From Paenibacillus_S vulneris (GTDB lineage: Bacteria > Bacillota > Bacilli > Paenibacillales > NBRC-103111): a stretch of DNA of 64,000 nucleotides. Where the stretch lies: the NCBI RefSeq assembly GCF_039543185.1, contig NZ_BAABJG010000029.1, positions 62,001 to 126,000 of the forward strand, written 5' to 3'. The notes beneath the pieces were generated by a model. It saw only the letters and a program-made list of their open reading frames with translations. It did not search any database and had not been told where the DNA came from. Position 1 is the first letter of the stretch; the number at the start of each line of letters is the position of its first letter. Positions 9,051 through 17,195 of the stretch are shown piece after piece. A program made the position numbers and the translations under genes.

Positions 9051-9227
9051 TTAGTTTTTTTCCTTCTGGATAATGTTCAAAATAAACTGTTCCTTCCAAT
9101 CTTCTGCCTGTGCAGGGTCCATTTTTTCAAGGAAAGCATCTGTGCTCCAAATGTGTATGGTCAAGGTCTCATTATTCGATTCGAGGTCGTTATTCAAATC
9201 ATTAATAAGTCTTTGATACTTCCTCAT
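9051..9227 (-). CDS. Small protein of unknown function (58 aa)
   Basis: Not recognised. Start taken at ATG 9227 because GGAGGG lies about 9 bp upstream on the minus strand; a longer TTG start exists at 9266. The product is mixed-charge, with a conserved-looking core THIWSTDAFLEKMDPAQAEDWKEQ and no membrane segment or signal. It is divergent from the ArsR gene. Confidence 0.5.
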   Translation of the reverse strand: MRKYQRLINDLNNDLESNNETLTIHIWSTDAFLEKMDPAQAEDWKEQFILNIIQKEKN

Positions 9228-9305
9228 CCAGAATATCCCTCCCCATTTCTCCAAGGTTTGTACCAAATAATACCATAACAGGGCAAATAATAAAGTTAAG
9301 AAACC

Positions 9306-9333
9306 TTGACAAATCGATAATTCCCGATATGAT
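9306..9333 (+). promoter_or_regulatory. Promoter of the arsR-type gene
   Basis: TTGACA (9306-9311), 16-bp spacer, TATGAT (9328-9333). The -10 hexamer covers the first ATG of the frame, which pushes the real start downstream to about 9341. Confidence 0.7.
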
Positions 9334-9340
9334 TATATGT

Positions 9341-9643
9341 ATGAATCCCATCGAAATTTTCAAAGCGTTGTCCAACGAGTCGAGATTGCAAATTCTACAG
9401 TGGTTAAAGGAACCCGAAAAACATTTTAAGCCCCATGAAGGGATTGATATGAGAAAAACCGGGGTATGCGTCTGTCAGGTTACTGAAAAATTAAATATGA
9501 CCCAATCCACGGCGTCCCAGTATTTGTCCATTCTTCAACGGGCAGGTCTGATCAAGGCAGAGCGCATTGGCAAATACACCTACTATACAAGGGATGACGA
9601 AAAGCTGCGTGAGATTGCCGCATTTCTGAACAATGAAATATAA
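9341..9643 (+). CDS. ArsR/SmtB-family transcriptional repressor
   Basis: 100 residues with a winged helix-turn-helix: FKALSNESRLQILQWL, then recognition helix MTQSTASQYLSILQRAGLIKAER and the beta wing KYTYYTRDDEK. Cysteines in TGVCVCQVTEKL could serve as a sensor. ATG 9329 lies inside the -10 element, so ATG 9341, at the predicted transcription start, is used. The mRNA would be leaderless. It probably controls itself and the MFS exporter downstream, in front of which sits a perfect 7-bp-arm inverted repeat. Confidence 0.85.
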   Translation: MNPIEIFKALSNESRLQILQWLKEPEKHFKPHEGIDMRKTGVCVCQVTEKLNMTQSTASQYLSILQRAGLIKAERIGKYTYYTRDDEKLREIAAFLNNEI

Positions 9644-9702
9644 GCAGGGCTAAACTGAATGCTCATCTTGAGAATTCAGTTTTATTTAAGAAAAACGTAT
9701 CG

Positions 9703-9718
9703 ACATATCACGATATGT
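9703..9718. promoter_or_regulatory. Inverted repeat, candidate ArsR-type operator
   Basis: ACATATC-AC-GATATGT, a perfect palindrome upstream of a TATAAT (9747-9752) that leads into the MFS gene. The half-site CGATATG recurs in the arsR promoter (9326-9332), which supports shared control. Confidence 0.55.
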
Positions 9719-9789
9719 TTTTGTATGGTTCAACACATCGACAATTTATAATATATAGATGTGAATATAGTAAAGGATGGGTGATTTTT

Positions 9790-11001
9790 TTGTCTAGTAC
9801 ATGGAAGGTTTATTTTTTAGCATTGGTTAGCTTTTTAGTGGGGACGTCCGAATATGTGATCTCAGGTGTCCTGGATAAGATCTCGGACTCGATGGCAATT
9901 TCGATTACCGCGGCGGGACAGCTTGTAACTATTTTTTCATTGGTATATGGGCTGTGCACACCGGTTACAATGGCCCTGACATCAAAGCTGGATAGAAAGA
10001 ACCTGCTGGTAGGAGCATTGGGAATATTCATCTTAGCCAATGTGATGTCCTTTGCTTTGCCTGGATTTGGACTGTTTATTATATCCCGTGTGATCATGGC
10101 TTTGGGAGCGGGAGTGGTGGTGGTTACAGCCTTGGATATTGCAGCCAAAATTGCGCCTGCAGGTAAGCAGGCAAGCTCAATCGCTACGGTCGTTATGGGA
10201 TTTACGGCATCGTTAATTATTGGCGTTCCTCTTGGGCGAATGGCTGCTGCTGAATACGGATGGCGATCGGTATTCGGTTTCATTGCTTTAGCGGGACTGG
10301 TAGCCGTCTTTATTCTTTTCTACACCATTCCTCGAATTAAAGGGGACGCCCCCGTACCTCTAACGCAACAGTTAGCGTTGTTGAAAAACAAAAAGGTTGC
10401 AGTTGGCTTATCTATTACCCTCTTTTGGTTAGGGGGATATTCAATAGCTTATACGTACATTTCTCCCTATCTTCTTAACGTTGCAGGGGTGAATGAGGGG
10501 ATGTTAAGCGGGGTTTTATTGGCATTTGGTATTGCAAGCTTAATAGGCTCCAAAACAGGGGGCTACAGCACAGATAAATGGGGGGTATCCACCACATTAC
10601 TCGGCGGAATGACTGTGCACGTCGCGGCTCTCATTTTGCTTTCGCTGGCGATTGCTGTGTCAGCTAATATGTTCGTCATTGCCGCACTGTTGATCTTATG
10701 GTCTTTCTCGGCATGGTCTACCGGTCCTACGCAGCAATATAATCTGGTTCGGATTAAGCCGGAATACTCCGGGATTATGCTGGGTCTCAATCAATCTATG
10801 CTGCAGCTCGCGATGGCGGCAGGTGCAGGGATAGGAGCCATTGCCGTTGAGCAGGTATCCTTATCCTCGATCACATGGTTTGGAGCCATTGGTGTAGCTA
10901 TCGCAATCCTTGCGGCTCTAAGCTTGAACAGCATGATGAAAGAAAGCAAGGGAGCTAGGCAAACATATCAGGGTGTGCAGGAACAGCCTGTTCAAGAATG
11001 A
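9790..11001 (+). CDS. MFS exporter (DHA1/AraJ-like)
   Basis: About 403 residues with twelve predicted membrane segments. Early motifs FLVGTSEYVISGVL and the loop-2/3 region TSKLDRKNLLVGAL match drug-resistance-type major facilitator proteins. Substrate unknown. Start is uncertain: TTG 9790 (12 bp after AAAGGA) is preferred, GTG 9781 is possible, and the 9715 ATG would lie in the operator. The ArsR gene 150 bp upstream probably regulates it. Confidence 0.82.
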   Translation: MSSTWKVYFLALVSFLVGTSEYVISGVLDKISDSMAISITAAGQLVTIFSLVYGLCTPVTMALTSKLDRKNLLVGALGIFILANVMSFALPGFGLFIISRVIMALGAGVVVVTALDIAAKIAPAGKQASSIATVVMGFTASLIIGVPLGRMAAAEYGWRSVFGFIALAGLVAVFILFYTIPRIKGDAPVPLTQQLALLKNKKVAVGLSITLFWLGGYSIAYTYISPYLLNVAGVNEGMLSGVLLAFGIASLIGSKTGGYSTDKWGVSTTLLGGMTVHVAALILLSLAIAVSANMFVIAALLILWSFSAWSTGPTQQYNLVRIKPEYSGIMLGLNQSMLQLAMAAGAGIGAIAVEQVSLSSITWFGAIGVAIAILAALSLNSMMKESKGARQTYQGVQEQPVQE

Positions 11002-11015
11002 GCAGATAATTATAA

Positions 11016-11050
11016 AAAAGAGACATCGGCCTTCCAGGGCTGGTGTCTCT
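11016..11050. terminator. Bidirectional terminator between the MFS gene and doc
   Basis: AGAGACA (11019-11025) pairs with TGTCTCT (11044-11050). A six-A run precedes it, giving a strong T-tailed terminator on the minus strand for the toxin operon. Confidence 0.7.
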
Positions 11051-11054
11051 TGGT

Positions 11055-11456
11055 TTATTCTAACATCCTGCAGCTCCTTTGAATCATCTCAGTGAGCTCT
11101 TGAAAATCAAACTTATGATTTACCATATCTACAGTAAAATTCTCCGCGTCTTTGCTGCCCATTATGAAATGACTGCCATTATACCGCAAGAAGATGACCA
11201 GGGCAGTAAAAGCCGTTCGCTTATTTGCGTTTTGAAAGGGATGGTTTTGACCGAGGGATTCAAAAAGCGCAGCCGCTTTCTCATAAAGGGTTTCATAGGC
11301 ATCTTTGCCAAAAGCTGATGATTGCGGGCGTAACACAGCGGATTCCAATAGACTGTTGTTTTTTACACCAATATGTTCTCCGGGACTATATTTTTGTATC
11401 ATAGCAACGTTAATAGCTATAACCTCTTGGACGGTAATAAACCGGGTTTTGTCCAT
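11055..11456 (-). CDS. doc: Doc-type toxin (Fic fold, death-on-curing family)
   Basis: 133 residues. The Fic/Doc active-site motif reads HPFQNANKRTA (HxFx-[DN]-x-NKR), with the catalytic histidine and phosphate-binding NKR present. Doc kinases phosphorylate EF-Tu in the founding example; the same activity here is inferred from family membership. Asn stands where the usual Asp/Gly pair lies. The start overlaps the antitoxin stop by one base (TAATG), so toxin is made only with antitoxin. Confidence 0.88.
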   Translation of the reverse strand: MDKTRFITVQEVIAINVAMIQKYSPGEHIGVKNNSLLESAVLRPQSSAFGKDAYETLYEKAAALFESLGQNHPFQNANKRTAFTALVIFLRYNGSHFIMGSKDAENFTVDMVNHKFDFQELTEMIQRSCRMLE

Positions 11457-11719
11457 TATCTATCTTTCAGTCCTTTTAATGTTTCGTCATACTCCTCCAT
11501 AACTTTGGAAAGGGTATCTAGAAAATCAGTGCTGATTCCAGTCGGCAGATTTACCTTATTGATTTTTTTAATAACGATTTCCCCATCATTTTCATGGACT
11601 TCAATACGGACGGAATCACCGGCATCCAATCCGAGTTGTTTAAGAGCGTCTGTCATCGTTAAGCCCAAGCTGTTTCCAAACTTCGAGACTTTGCGTTCCA
11701 TTTCTATCACCTTGCTCAT
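11456..11719 (-). CDS. AbrB/MazE-like antitoxin
   Basis: 87 residues: an N-terminal swapped-hairpin AbrB/SpoVT DNA-binding domain (RKVSKFGNSLGLTMTDALKQLGLDAGDSVRIEV) and an acidic C-terminal tail (DFLDTLSKVMEEYDETLKGL) of the kind that wraps a toxin. First gene of the minus-strand pair with doc, probably autorepressing. Upstream (11720-11990) is AT-rich. Confidence 0.85.
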   Translation of the reverse strand: MSKVIEMERKVSKFGNSLGLTMTDALKQLGLDAGDSVRIEVHENDGEIVIKKINKVNLPTGISTDFLDTLSKVMEEYDETLKGLKDR

Positions 11720-11902
11720 ATTGTAATCAACTCCTTATCATATTATTCAACTGTTATAACAATTATACATTATTACATGATATTTTGAAATGAATGGATA
11801 ACCGGGTCATATCCAATTACGAGCATAATAGAAGTATGAATTTTACATATCTAGATCAGATCGACAAAACAGGATATCTATGATATGGTAAAAGTATCCC
11901 AT

Positions 11903-11933
11903 AGGCATTCTACTCTTTCGGAGTAGGGTGCCT
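11903..11933 (+). promoter_or_regulatory. 13-bp hairpin in the L25 leader
   Basis: 13 consecutive pairs (two G-U) around a TTTCG loop, with an outer TCCCATA/TATGGGA extension. No T run, so more likely a leader structure than a terminator. Confidence 0.5.
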
Positions 11934-12007
11934 TGGTGCATATTTATGGGAAATTTACATTAAATGTCTTGTAAATCGATTCGATAGGACATGGAGGTGG
12001 TGATGCT

Positions 12008-12094
12008 ATGTTTCTCTTTGCAGCCCCGTTAAGGGGATATTGGATGACCGTGGGCAGCAGGCAAAGATCATTTGATGAGAAGGAGCGAGCATAG
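12008..12094 (+). CDS. Leader peptide upstream of L25 (28 aa)
   Basis: ATG 12008 follows GGAGGTGG (11993-12000), a near-perfect ribosome site, and reads 28 codons to TAG at 12092-12094, one base before the L25 ATG. The peptide (MFLFAAPLRGYW...) has no recognised domain. The L25 ribosome site (12080-12085) lies inside this frame, so translation of the leader could couple to or modulate L25. Too short to be sure it is a real gene. Confidence 0.45.
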   Translation: MFLFAAPLRGYWMTVGSRQRSFDEKERA

Positions 12095-12095
12095 C

Positions 12096-12641
12096 ATGAC
12101 TACAAGGTTTCAAGCGGAACCCCGCGTACCGTTAAATTCTTCCGGACTTCGGGAACTGCGCAGATCCGGACGTCTGCCGGGCGTTATTTTCAGAAAACAT
12201 GCGGAGAATGAGCGGATTCATATTTCGGCGACCCAGTTTCAAAAATGGCTGAAGCAAGGCGGGTCAGGATTTATTGAGCTGCATTTTGAAGGAGAAGGCT
12301 CGTTGACCGTACTGCTGGAGGATTTCCAGCGGGACCCGGTGACGAGGGATTTATTGCATGTTGATTTTCAGCAGGTTCAGATGGGCGAGCGCATTCGCAC
12401 GAAGATTCCGGTCAAGTTCAAAGGAACTCCTATCGGAACAAAGGAAGGCGGCGTCGTGCAGATTCAATGCTCGGCTGTCGAGGTAGAGGCATTGCCTAAG
12501 CATTTGCCGGATGTAGTGGAATTGGATATTAGCACGATGGGCATTGGAGAAACCTTATACGTCAAGGACGTGGAGTTTGCGTCTGAGGTGACAGTGATTT
12601 CCGAGGCTCACGAGTTCCTGCTTTCCGTCGTTAAGCCTTAG
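12096..12641 (+). CDS. rplY: 50S ribosomal protein L25/general stress protein Ctc-like
   Basis: 181 residues: an N-terminal 5S-rRNA-binding L25 domain (about 1-90, RLPGVIF) and the C-terminal TL5/Ctc beta domain (GTPIGTKEGGVVQIQCSAVEVEALPKHLPD). ATG 12096 is chosen over earlier TTG/ATG codons because AAGGAG (12080-12085) is 10 bp upstream. It is not next to pth or spoVG, the usual ctc neighbourhood, so it may be a second copy. Confidence 0.92.
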   Translation: MTTRFQAEPRVPLNSSGLRELRRSGRLPGVIFRKHAENERIHISATQFQKWLKQGGSGFIELHFEGEGSLTVLLEDFQRDPVTRDLLHVDFQQVQMGERIRTKIPVKFKGTPIGTKEGGVVQIQCSAVEVEALPKHLPDVVELDISTMGIGETLYVKDVEFASEVTVISEAHEFLLSVVKP

Positions 12642-12671
12642 CTTTCGTTATACCATGTAAAAAAGAGATCA

Positions 12672-12709
12672 CGTCGTGCTTGCGATTTGCTTGCAGGCAC
12701 GATGTTTTT
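12672..12709 (+). terminator. Terminator of the L25 gene
   Basis: 12-bp arms with two G-U pairs (12672-12683 / 12693-12704) followed by TTTTT. Confidence 0.8.
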
Positions 12710-12771
12710 GTTTGAACGTAAGGTCTTGTCTGATACGACAAGGATTGATATAAAAGCGTGGAGGGAATTAT

Positions 12772-13746
12772 ATGTCAATGATAAGAGTCGGGATCGTGGG
12801 TTATGGCAATTTGGGCCGCGGGGTTGAAAAGGCCATTCGGCAAAACCCGGATATGGAGCTTGCAGCAATCTTCACGAGACGTCAGCCCGAGGACATGGCC
12901 TCGACAGGGCTAATCAAGCACATCTCTGAAGCTGAACAATACATAGGAAAGATCGATGTCATGATATTATGCGGCGGTTCTGCAACGGATTTACCGGAGC
13001 AAGGCCCGTACTTCGCTTCCATGTTTCATACGGTGGACAGCTTCGACAGGCACGCCAAAATTCCTGAATATTTCGATGTGGTAGATGCATCGGCAAGAAG
13101 AGGCGGGCATGCAAGTGTGATTTCAACGGGTTGGGATCCGGGCTTATTTTCATTAAACCGTCTGCTCGCTGAGGCGGTGCTGCCGGAAGGAAACGAGTAT
13201 ACGTTTTGGGGAAAAGGCGTGAGCCAGGGGCATTCGGATGCGATTCGCCGAATTCGGGGCGTCGACAATGCGGTTCAATATACGATCCCCAGCATGGATG
13301 CGGTGGATAAGGTAAGAAGGGGGGAGGATCCGGTACTGACCGCAAGGGACAAGCATTTGAGAGAGTGCTATGTTGTAGTGGAGCCAGGAGAAGATTTGTC
13401 CCGAATTGAACATGAAATTACCACGATGCCGGATTATTTTGCTGATTATGAGACTCGGGTGAACTTTATTAGTGCAGAAGAGCTGCAGGAAAAGCACTCC
13501 GCCATGCCTCATGGCGGACTTGTTCTCAGAAGCGGGAAGACCGGTGACAACAGCAAGCAGATTATCGAATTTGGACTCAACCTTGCCAGCAATCCCGAAT
13601 TTACGGGAAGCGTGTTGGTAGCCTATGCCAGAGCTATCAGCAGATTTGCGAAGGAAGGCTTTACAGGGGCAAAAACTGCATTCGATATTCCTTTCAGCTA
13701 CTTATCCCCCAAATCGGGCGAGCAGCTTAGAAGGGAATTGCTGTAA
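12772..13746 (+). CDS. ddh: meso-Diaminopimelate D-dehydrogenase
   Basis: 324 residues, the family length. It makes meso-DAP from tetrahydrodipicolinate, ammonia and NADPH in one step, for peptidoglycan and lysine. Evidence: N-terminal VGIVGYGNLGRGVEKAI, CGGSATDLPEQGP, VDSFDRHAKIPEYF, STGWDPGLFSLNR and WGKGVSQGHSDAIRRI, all diagnostic of Ddh. GGAGGG sits 6 bp before ATG 12772. Single-gene unit between two terminators. Confidence 0.96.
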   Translation: MSMIRVGIVGYGNLGRGVEKAIRQNPDMELAAIFTRRQPEDMASTGLIKHISEAEQYIGKIDVMILCGGSATDLPEQGPYFASMFHTVDSFDRHAKIPEYFDVVDASARRGGHASVISTGWDPGLFSLNRLLAEAVLPEGNEYTFWGKGVSQGHSDAIRRIRGVDNAVQYTIPSMDAVDKVRRGEDPVLTARDKHLRECYVVVEPGEDLSRIEHEITTMPDYFADYETRVNFISAEELQEKHSAMPHGGLVLRSGKTGDNSKQIIEFGLNLASNPEFTGSVLVAYARAISRFAKEGFTGAKTAFDIPFSYLSPKSGEQLRRELL

Positions 13747-13767
13747 AGCGCTCGGTATTTCCCCACC

Positions 13768-13817
13768 CTTATAAATAGAAAAAACATCATGGAAATGGTG
13801 TTTTTTCTATTTATAAG
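13768..13817. terminator. Long bidirectional terminator after ddh
   Basis: Nearly perfect ~22-bp stem (CTTATAAATAG.../...CTATTTATAAG) around GGAAA, with A and T runs inside both arms. Confidence 0.85.
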
Positions 13818-13905
13818 CCCCTTTTTTCATGCACGCTGCGAGCTTATAGGAACCATGCGCACCAAATAAAAATAGTATAGGCAATAAAGGTTCTTACCGG
13901 AAGGA

Positions 13906-14634
13906 ATGATCCATATAAAAAAATTTAAGCCTGCAGCTGTTAAGGTGCGTAGAATCGGCGTCGTGCTGAACCGATTTAATAAAAAGGTATTCATTTATAC
14001 GATTCCCGGGCATAAACCTCCGGCATTTTTCTACCGCAGCATCATGGACATTGACGCAGATGGATCCCCCCGCGCCTACAATCCCCAAAATACCGGGCTT
14101 GACGATTTGAGCCACGCTGGCAGACCCGGCCATTGGGTAGGGATTGTTACACACAACGGCAAGCCTTCGGGAAGGCCGGTCATACAAAAACGTACGGATC
14201 CCGCCCCTGGCTTTTATGTTTCCCAAACAGCCCTAAGTGATTTTAACAAGCGCTTTACCGATCCGAACGCTTATGTGAATTCGGAGAAAATACCCTTTAT
14301 TGTTTTGCCCCAAAGAAGAAACTTTGGTGCAGTTTTGGGTGACATGGCCGTAGTTTATAACATAAAGAATGGAAGATTGGCTTTTGCTGTTTACGCGGAT
14401 ACGGATGTTGGTATTGGTGAAGGCTCCATTGCATTAGCTAGAGTGCTGGGCATCAACTCGAATCCAAGAACGGGCGGAACAGGAAATCAAGAGAATGTAT
14501 TCTATTTAGTTTTTCCGAAGTCCGGAAGGGGAAATGGGCACATACCTACCCGAAGGGAGATTATAATAAAGACACAAAGGCTGTTCAGAGAATGGGGCGG
14601 GATTCAGCTTTTAAAAAAGGTACAGCAATGCTAG
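13906..14634 (+). CDS. GH75 (chitosanase-like) glycoside hydrolase
   Basis: About 240 residues resembling family-75 chitosanases: SIMDIDADGSPRAY, IPFIVLPQRRNFGAVLGDMAVVY, and the catalytic-region pair VYADTDVGIGEGSIALARVLGI, where Asp and Glu are the expected acid/base residues. There is no signal peptide, unusual for a secreted chitosanase and compatible with a mother-cell/spore-layer protein. ATG 13906 touches its ribosome site GGAAGGA (13899-13905); an ATA at 13915 is better spaced, so the exact start is unsure. It begins a glycan-modifying island. Confidence 0.72.
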   Translation: MIHIKKFKPAAVKVRRIGVVLNRFNKKVFIYTIPGHKPPAFFYRSIMDIDADGSPRAYNPQNTGLDDLSHAGRPGHWVGIVTHNGKPSGRPVIQKRTDPAPGFYVSQTALSDFNKRFTDPNAYVNSEKIPFIVLPQRRNFGAVLGDMAVVYNIKNGRLAFAVYADTDVGIGEGSIALARVLGINSNPRTGGTGNQENVFYLVFPKSGRGNGHIPTRREIIIKTQRLFREWGGIQLLKKVQQC

Positions 14635-14658
14635 TTAAACATAGTATCGCCTATCGCC

Positions 14659-14687
14659 AGCCGGGCTTCGAAAAGCCGGCTTTTTTG
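14659..14687 (+). terminator. Terminator of the GH75 gene
   Basis: GCCGGGCTT-CGAA-AAGCCGGC hairpin with one bulge, then six T. Confidence 0.75.
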
Positions 14688-14821
14688 TTGCCCGAATTTA
14701 GGCATCGCCCGCAGCGAACGGACAACTTTCCTTTGTATTCTGCACGCATAATCTATTTTATGGTCAAGGCTTCCTGGATACAGGCAATGACCGCGAAATA
14801 TAACAACAGGGGGTTCCGACT

Positions 14822-15802
14822 TTGAGGGTACTTTTTTTAGAAAGCCACCCCATGTGGATTCATGGCCTTCCCAATGGCTTCCGGGATGCGGGACACCTGG
14901 TGAAAGTGTCTGGTCCTCTCACGAGAAAAAAGCTTCCTCGCTTAATAGCGGATTTCCGGCCGCATTTGATCATTACTTTGGGTTGGACGGAAGAACACAG
15001 CCCCCTTAAGCGCAAATGGATTCGGCACTATGTTGGCCGATCCGGCATTCCGCATGTCTACTGGGCAACAGAAGATCCTACGCATCACCATACGTTCACC
15101 CTCCCATACGTAAAAGCGGTCAAACCGGATTTTGTCTTTACCATCTGCCGTGACATGGTAAAGAAGTACGAGAAAATGGGCATTCCCGCTGCTCATTCAG
15201 ATTTCGGCCACCACCGGAACGTTCATAGGAACGGGAGGGAGCATGCCGGGTTTCGCAGCAATATCGCCATCGTAGCCAACGGCTATTCTCGAATATTACA
15301 AAAATATCCTCGCCATTTTCGCATCAAGTCCTTGACCACTTTGATTCGTCCGCTGGTAAAAAGGAAAATCAGGGTCGATTTCTGGGGAAGGCAGTGGAAT
15401 GAAGTCAAGCCTGTACTAGGCATTCGGATTCCTGAGAAGTGGATTCACGGTTATTTGCCTTATCAAGAGGCATATAAGGTTTACAACTCTGCGAAAATTA
15501 TTATTGGTCCGCAGAACCAATTAAAGCAAGTAACGCAAAGAACTTATGAAATCCTCGGGTCGGGAGGATTCTTGATTACAAGCGATACACCGGAAATACG
15601 ACGGCTCTTTAAGCCGGGAAAGCACCTTGTTGTCTCACGCTCTCCGGAAGAAACGGTACGGCTTGTCAGATATTATCTCAAACACCCTGACAAAAGGGAA
15701 CAAATTAGAAAAGCCGGCAAGCAGGCTGTCGCCAAGCATACGTACAAGCATCGTGCCATTCGGATGATACTTGAGCTAAAGAAACGAAGCATTCTAAAAT
15801 AA
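14822..15802 (+). CDS. CgeB-like glycosyltransferase (paralogue 1)
   Basis: 326 residues. N-terminal Rossmann half starts LFLESHPMWIHGLPNGFRDAGH; the C-terminal nucleotide-sugar half has VTQRTYEILGSGGFLITSDTPEIRRLFKPGKHLVV, the pattern of CgeB/YkvP spore-maturation glycosyltransferases. TTG start 8 bp after AGGGGG. No signal peptide or membrane segment, so cytosolic. A paralogue of equal length lies at 17196-18176. Donor and acceptor sugars are unknown; spore-surface glycan is the likely target from family and context. Confidence 0.85.
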   Translation: MRVLFLESHPMWIHGLPNGFRDAGHLVKVSGPLTRKKLPRLIADFRPHLIITLGWTEEHSPLKRKWIRHYVGRSGIPHVYWATEDPTHHHTFTLPYVKAVKPDFVFTICRDMVKKYEKMGIPAAHSDFGHHRNVHRNGREHAGFRSNIAIVANGYSRILQKYPRHFRIKSLTTLIRPLVKRKIRVDFWGRQWNEVKPVLGIRIPEKWIHGYLPYQEAYKVYNSAKIIIGPQNQLKQVTQRTYEILGSGGFLITSDTPEIRRLFKPGKHLVVSRSPEETVRLVRYYLKHPDKREQIRKAGKQAVAKHTYKHRAIRMILELKKRSILK

Positions 15803-15827
15803 CAAGGAAAGAAAGAGAAGATCACCC

Positions 15828-16481
15828 GTGAAGATAAATCGCGTTATCTACAATGTGCCGACCCGTAAACGGATCCTCGCCTTAACCTTCAATATGGCTT
15901 ACGGTCATCGGGTCCCTGTCCAATTACTTTCCTTATTAAAAGCAAGAGGCGTAAAAAAAGCGACATTTTTTGTCACTGGGGAGTGGGTACAGCTCAACCC
16001 TGGTATTGCCAAGCGAATACAGCAGATGGGTTTTGACATTGCTTCCCATGGACATCGTCATGAGGATTACACCTCTCATTCGAATGCTTGGATAGAGCGG
16101 GATGTGAAAGCTGCCAAGCGGGCTATTGTTAACGCAACCGGAGCCAAGACCAATATGATTCGCACGCCAAGCGGCGACCTCGATTCGCGAGTTATTAAGA
16201 AGCTGCTGAGCATAAAGCAAACGATTGTTCATTGGGACACGGATTCGTTGGATTGGAAATACAAGAATGTAAAAAAAATCGTTCAGCGGGTGCTGCCTAA
16301 TATACATCCGGGTGCGATCGTATTGCTCCACGGCTGTGACCCATGGCCCCAGACGTTGAAAGCCTTACCCATTATTCTGGATGGAATAAAAAAGAAGGGT
16401 TACACATTGGTAACCGTGAATGAACTGCTATCTGGGATTCGTCCTAAAACGAACCGAAAAAAATCATTTAACGCGCGATGA
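15828..16481 (+). CDS. NodB-fold polysaccharide deacetylase with Asp->Asn in motif 1
   Basis: 217 residues, PdaB-like. Motifs 2-5 are present (SHGHRHEDY metal histidines, RTPSGD, DTDSLDW, LLHG), but motif 1 reads ALTFNMAYG where the family has TFD: the catalytic-base aspartate is Asn22 (AAT instead of GAT). It may be inactive, a sugar-binding pseudoenzyme, or use another base. GTG start with a weak AAGAGAAG site 25 bp after the glycosyltransferase stop. Its 3' end overlaps the convergent deacetylase by 18 bp. No signal peptide. Confidence 0.82.
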   Translation: MKINRVIYNVPTRKRILALTFNMAYGHRVPVQLLSLLKARGVKKATFFVTGEWVQLNPGIAKRIQQMGFDIASHGHRHEDYTSHSNAWIERDVKAAKRAIVNATGAKTNMIRTPSGDLDSRVIKKLLSIKQTIVHWDTDSLDWKYKNVKKIVQRVLPNIHPGAIVLLHGCDPWPQTLKALPIILDGIKKKGYTLVTVNELLSGIRPKTNRKKSFNAR

Positions 16482-17105
16482 ACCAGAACCGGTTCGCCCG
16501 TTTATGAGCTCGGAAACCGTGACGAACCGGAATCCTTTGGCTCTTAATCGGTCTATCATTATCGGAAGGGCCTTCGCCGTTTGGGTTGCAGAATCGCTTG
16601 CATGCATAAGAATGATGTCCCCGGCCTTAGTCTGAGAGAGTACCCGCTTGGCAATGGCATCAACCCCTGGATTGGTCCAGTCCAGGGAATCTACACTCCA
16701 ATGGATCGTTCGATAGTTTAACGTTCTTAGTTTTTTTACAACCTTGGCATTGATACTGCCGTAAGGTGTCCGAATCAATCGGGTCCGAACCCCTGTCACG
16801 TTTTTTATGATCCTTTCCGCTTTTTTTACCTGGACCCGAATCCAATCTTCGCGGTGTTTGGTATAGTCTTGATGCAAAAAACCGTGCGAGCCGATTTCAT
16901 AGCCTAGGGAATGAATTTTACGTGCTAATCGGGGATGTTTGGCTGCCCAGGGGGCCGACAAAAAGAAAGTTGCGTTTTTCACGTTTTTTTGCTGCAGCAC
17001 CCGCAGTACGGTCCATGGTACCTGGTTCCCCCATCCGATATCAAATGTGAGCGCGATATATCGCTTATTTGTCGGGAAACGGTAAAAAGCATCACTATCG
17101 CCCAA
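16464..17105 (-). CDS. NodB-fold polysaccharide deacetylase (PdaB-like)
   Basis: 213 residues with a complete motif set: ALTFDIGWG (catalytic Asp), SHGFLHQDY (metal His), RTPYGSIN, DSLDW and LMHASD. It is clearly related to the 15828-16481 product. TTG start with strong AGGAGGA 7 bp upstream. No signal peptide is seen, unlike extracellular deacetylases. It sits on the opposite strand between the two glycosyltransferase/deacetylase pairs. Confidence 0.87.
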   Translation of the reverse strand: MGDSDAFYRFPTNKRYIALTFDIGWGNQVPWTVLRVLQQKNVKNATFFLSAPWAAKHPRLARKIHSLGYEIGSHGFLHQDYTKHREDWIRVQVKKAERIIKNVTGVRTRLIRTPYGSINAKVVKKLRTLNYRTIHWSVDSLDWTNPGVDAIAKRVLSQTKAGDIILMHASDSATQTAKALPIMIDRLRAKGFRFVTVSELINGRTGSGSSRVK

Positions 17106-17195
17106 ACGGATCTCCTCCTAAAAAGTTATTCATTCGCATTATATTCCGAAAGCGGGGAAGCCTGACTGTGTGGCGGCCTGCAAAGGGGAGTGACT

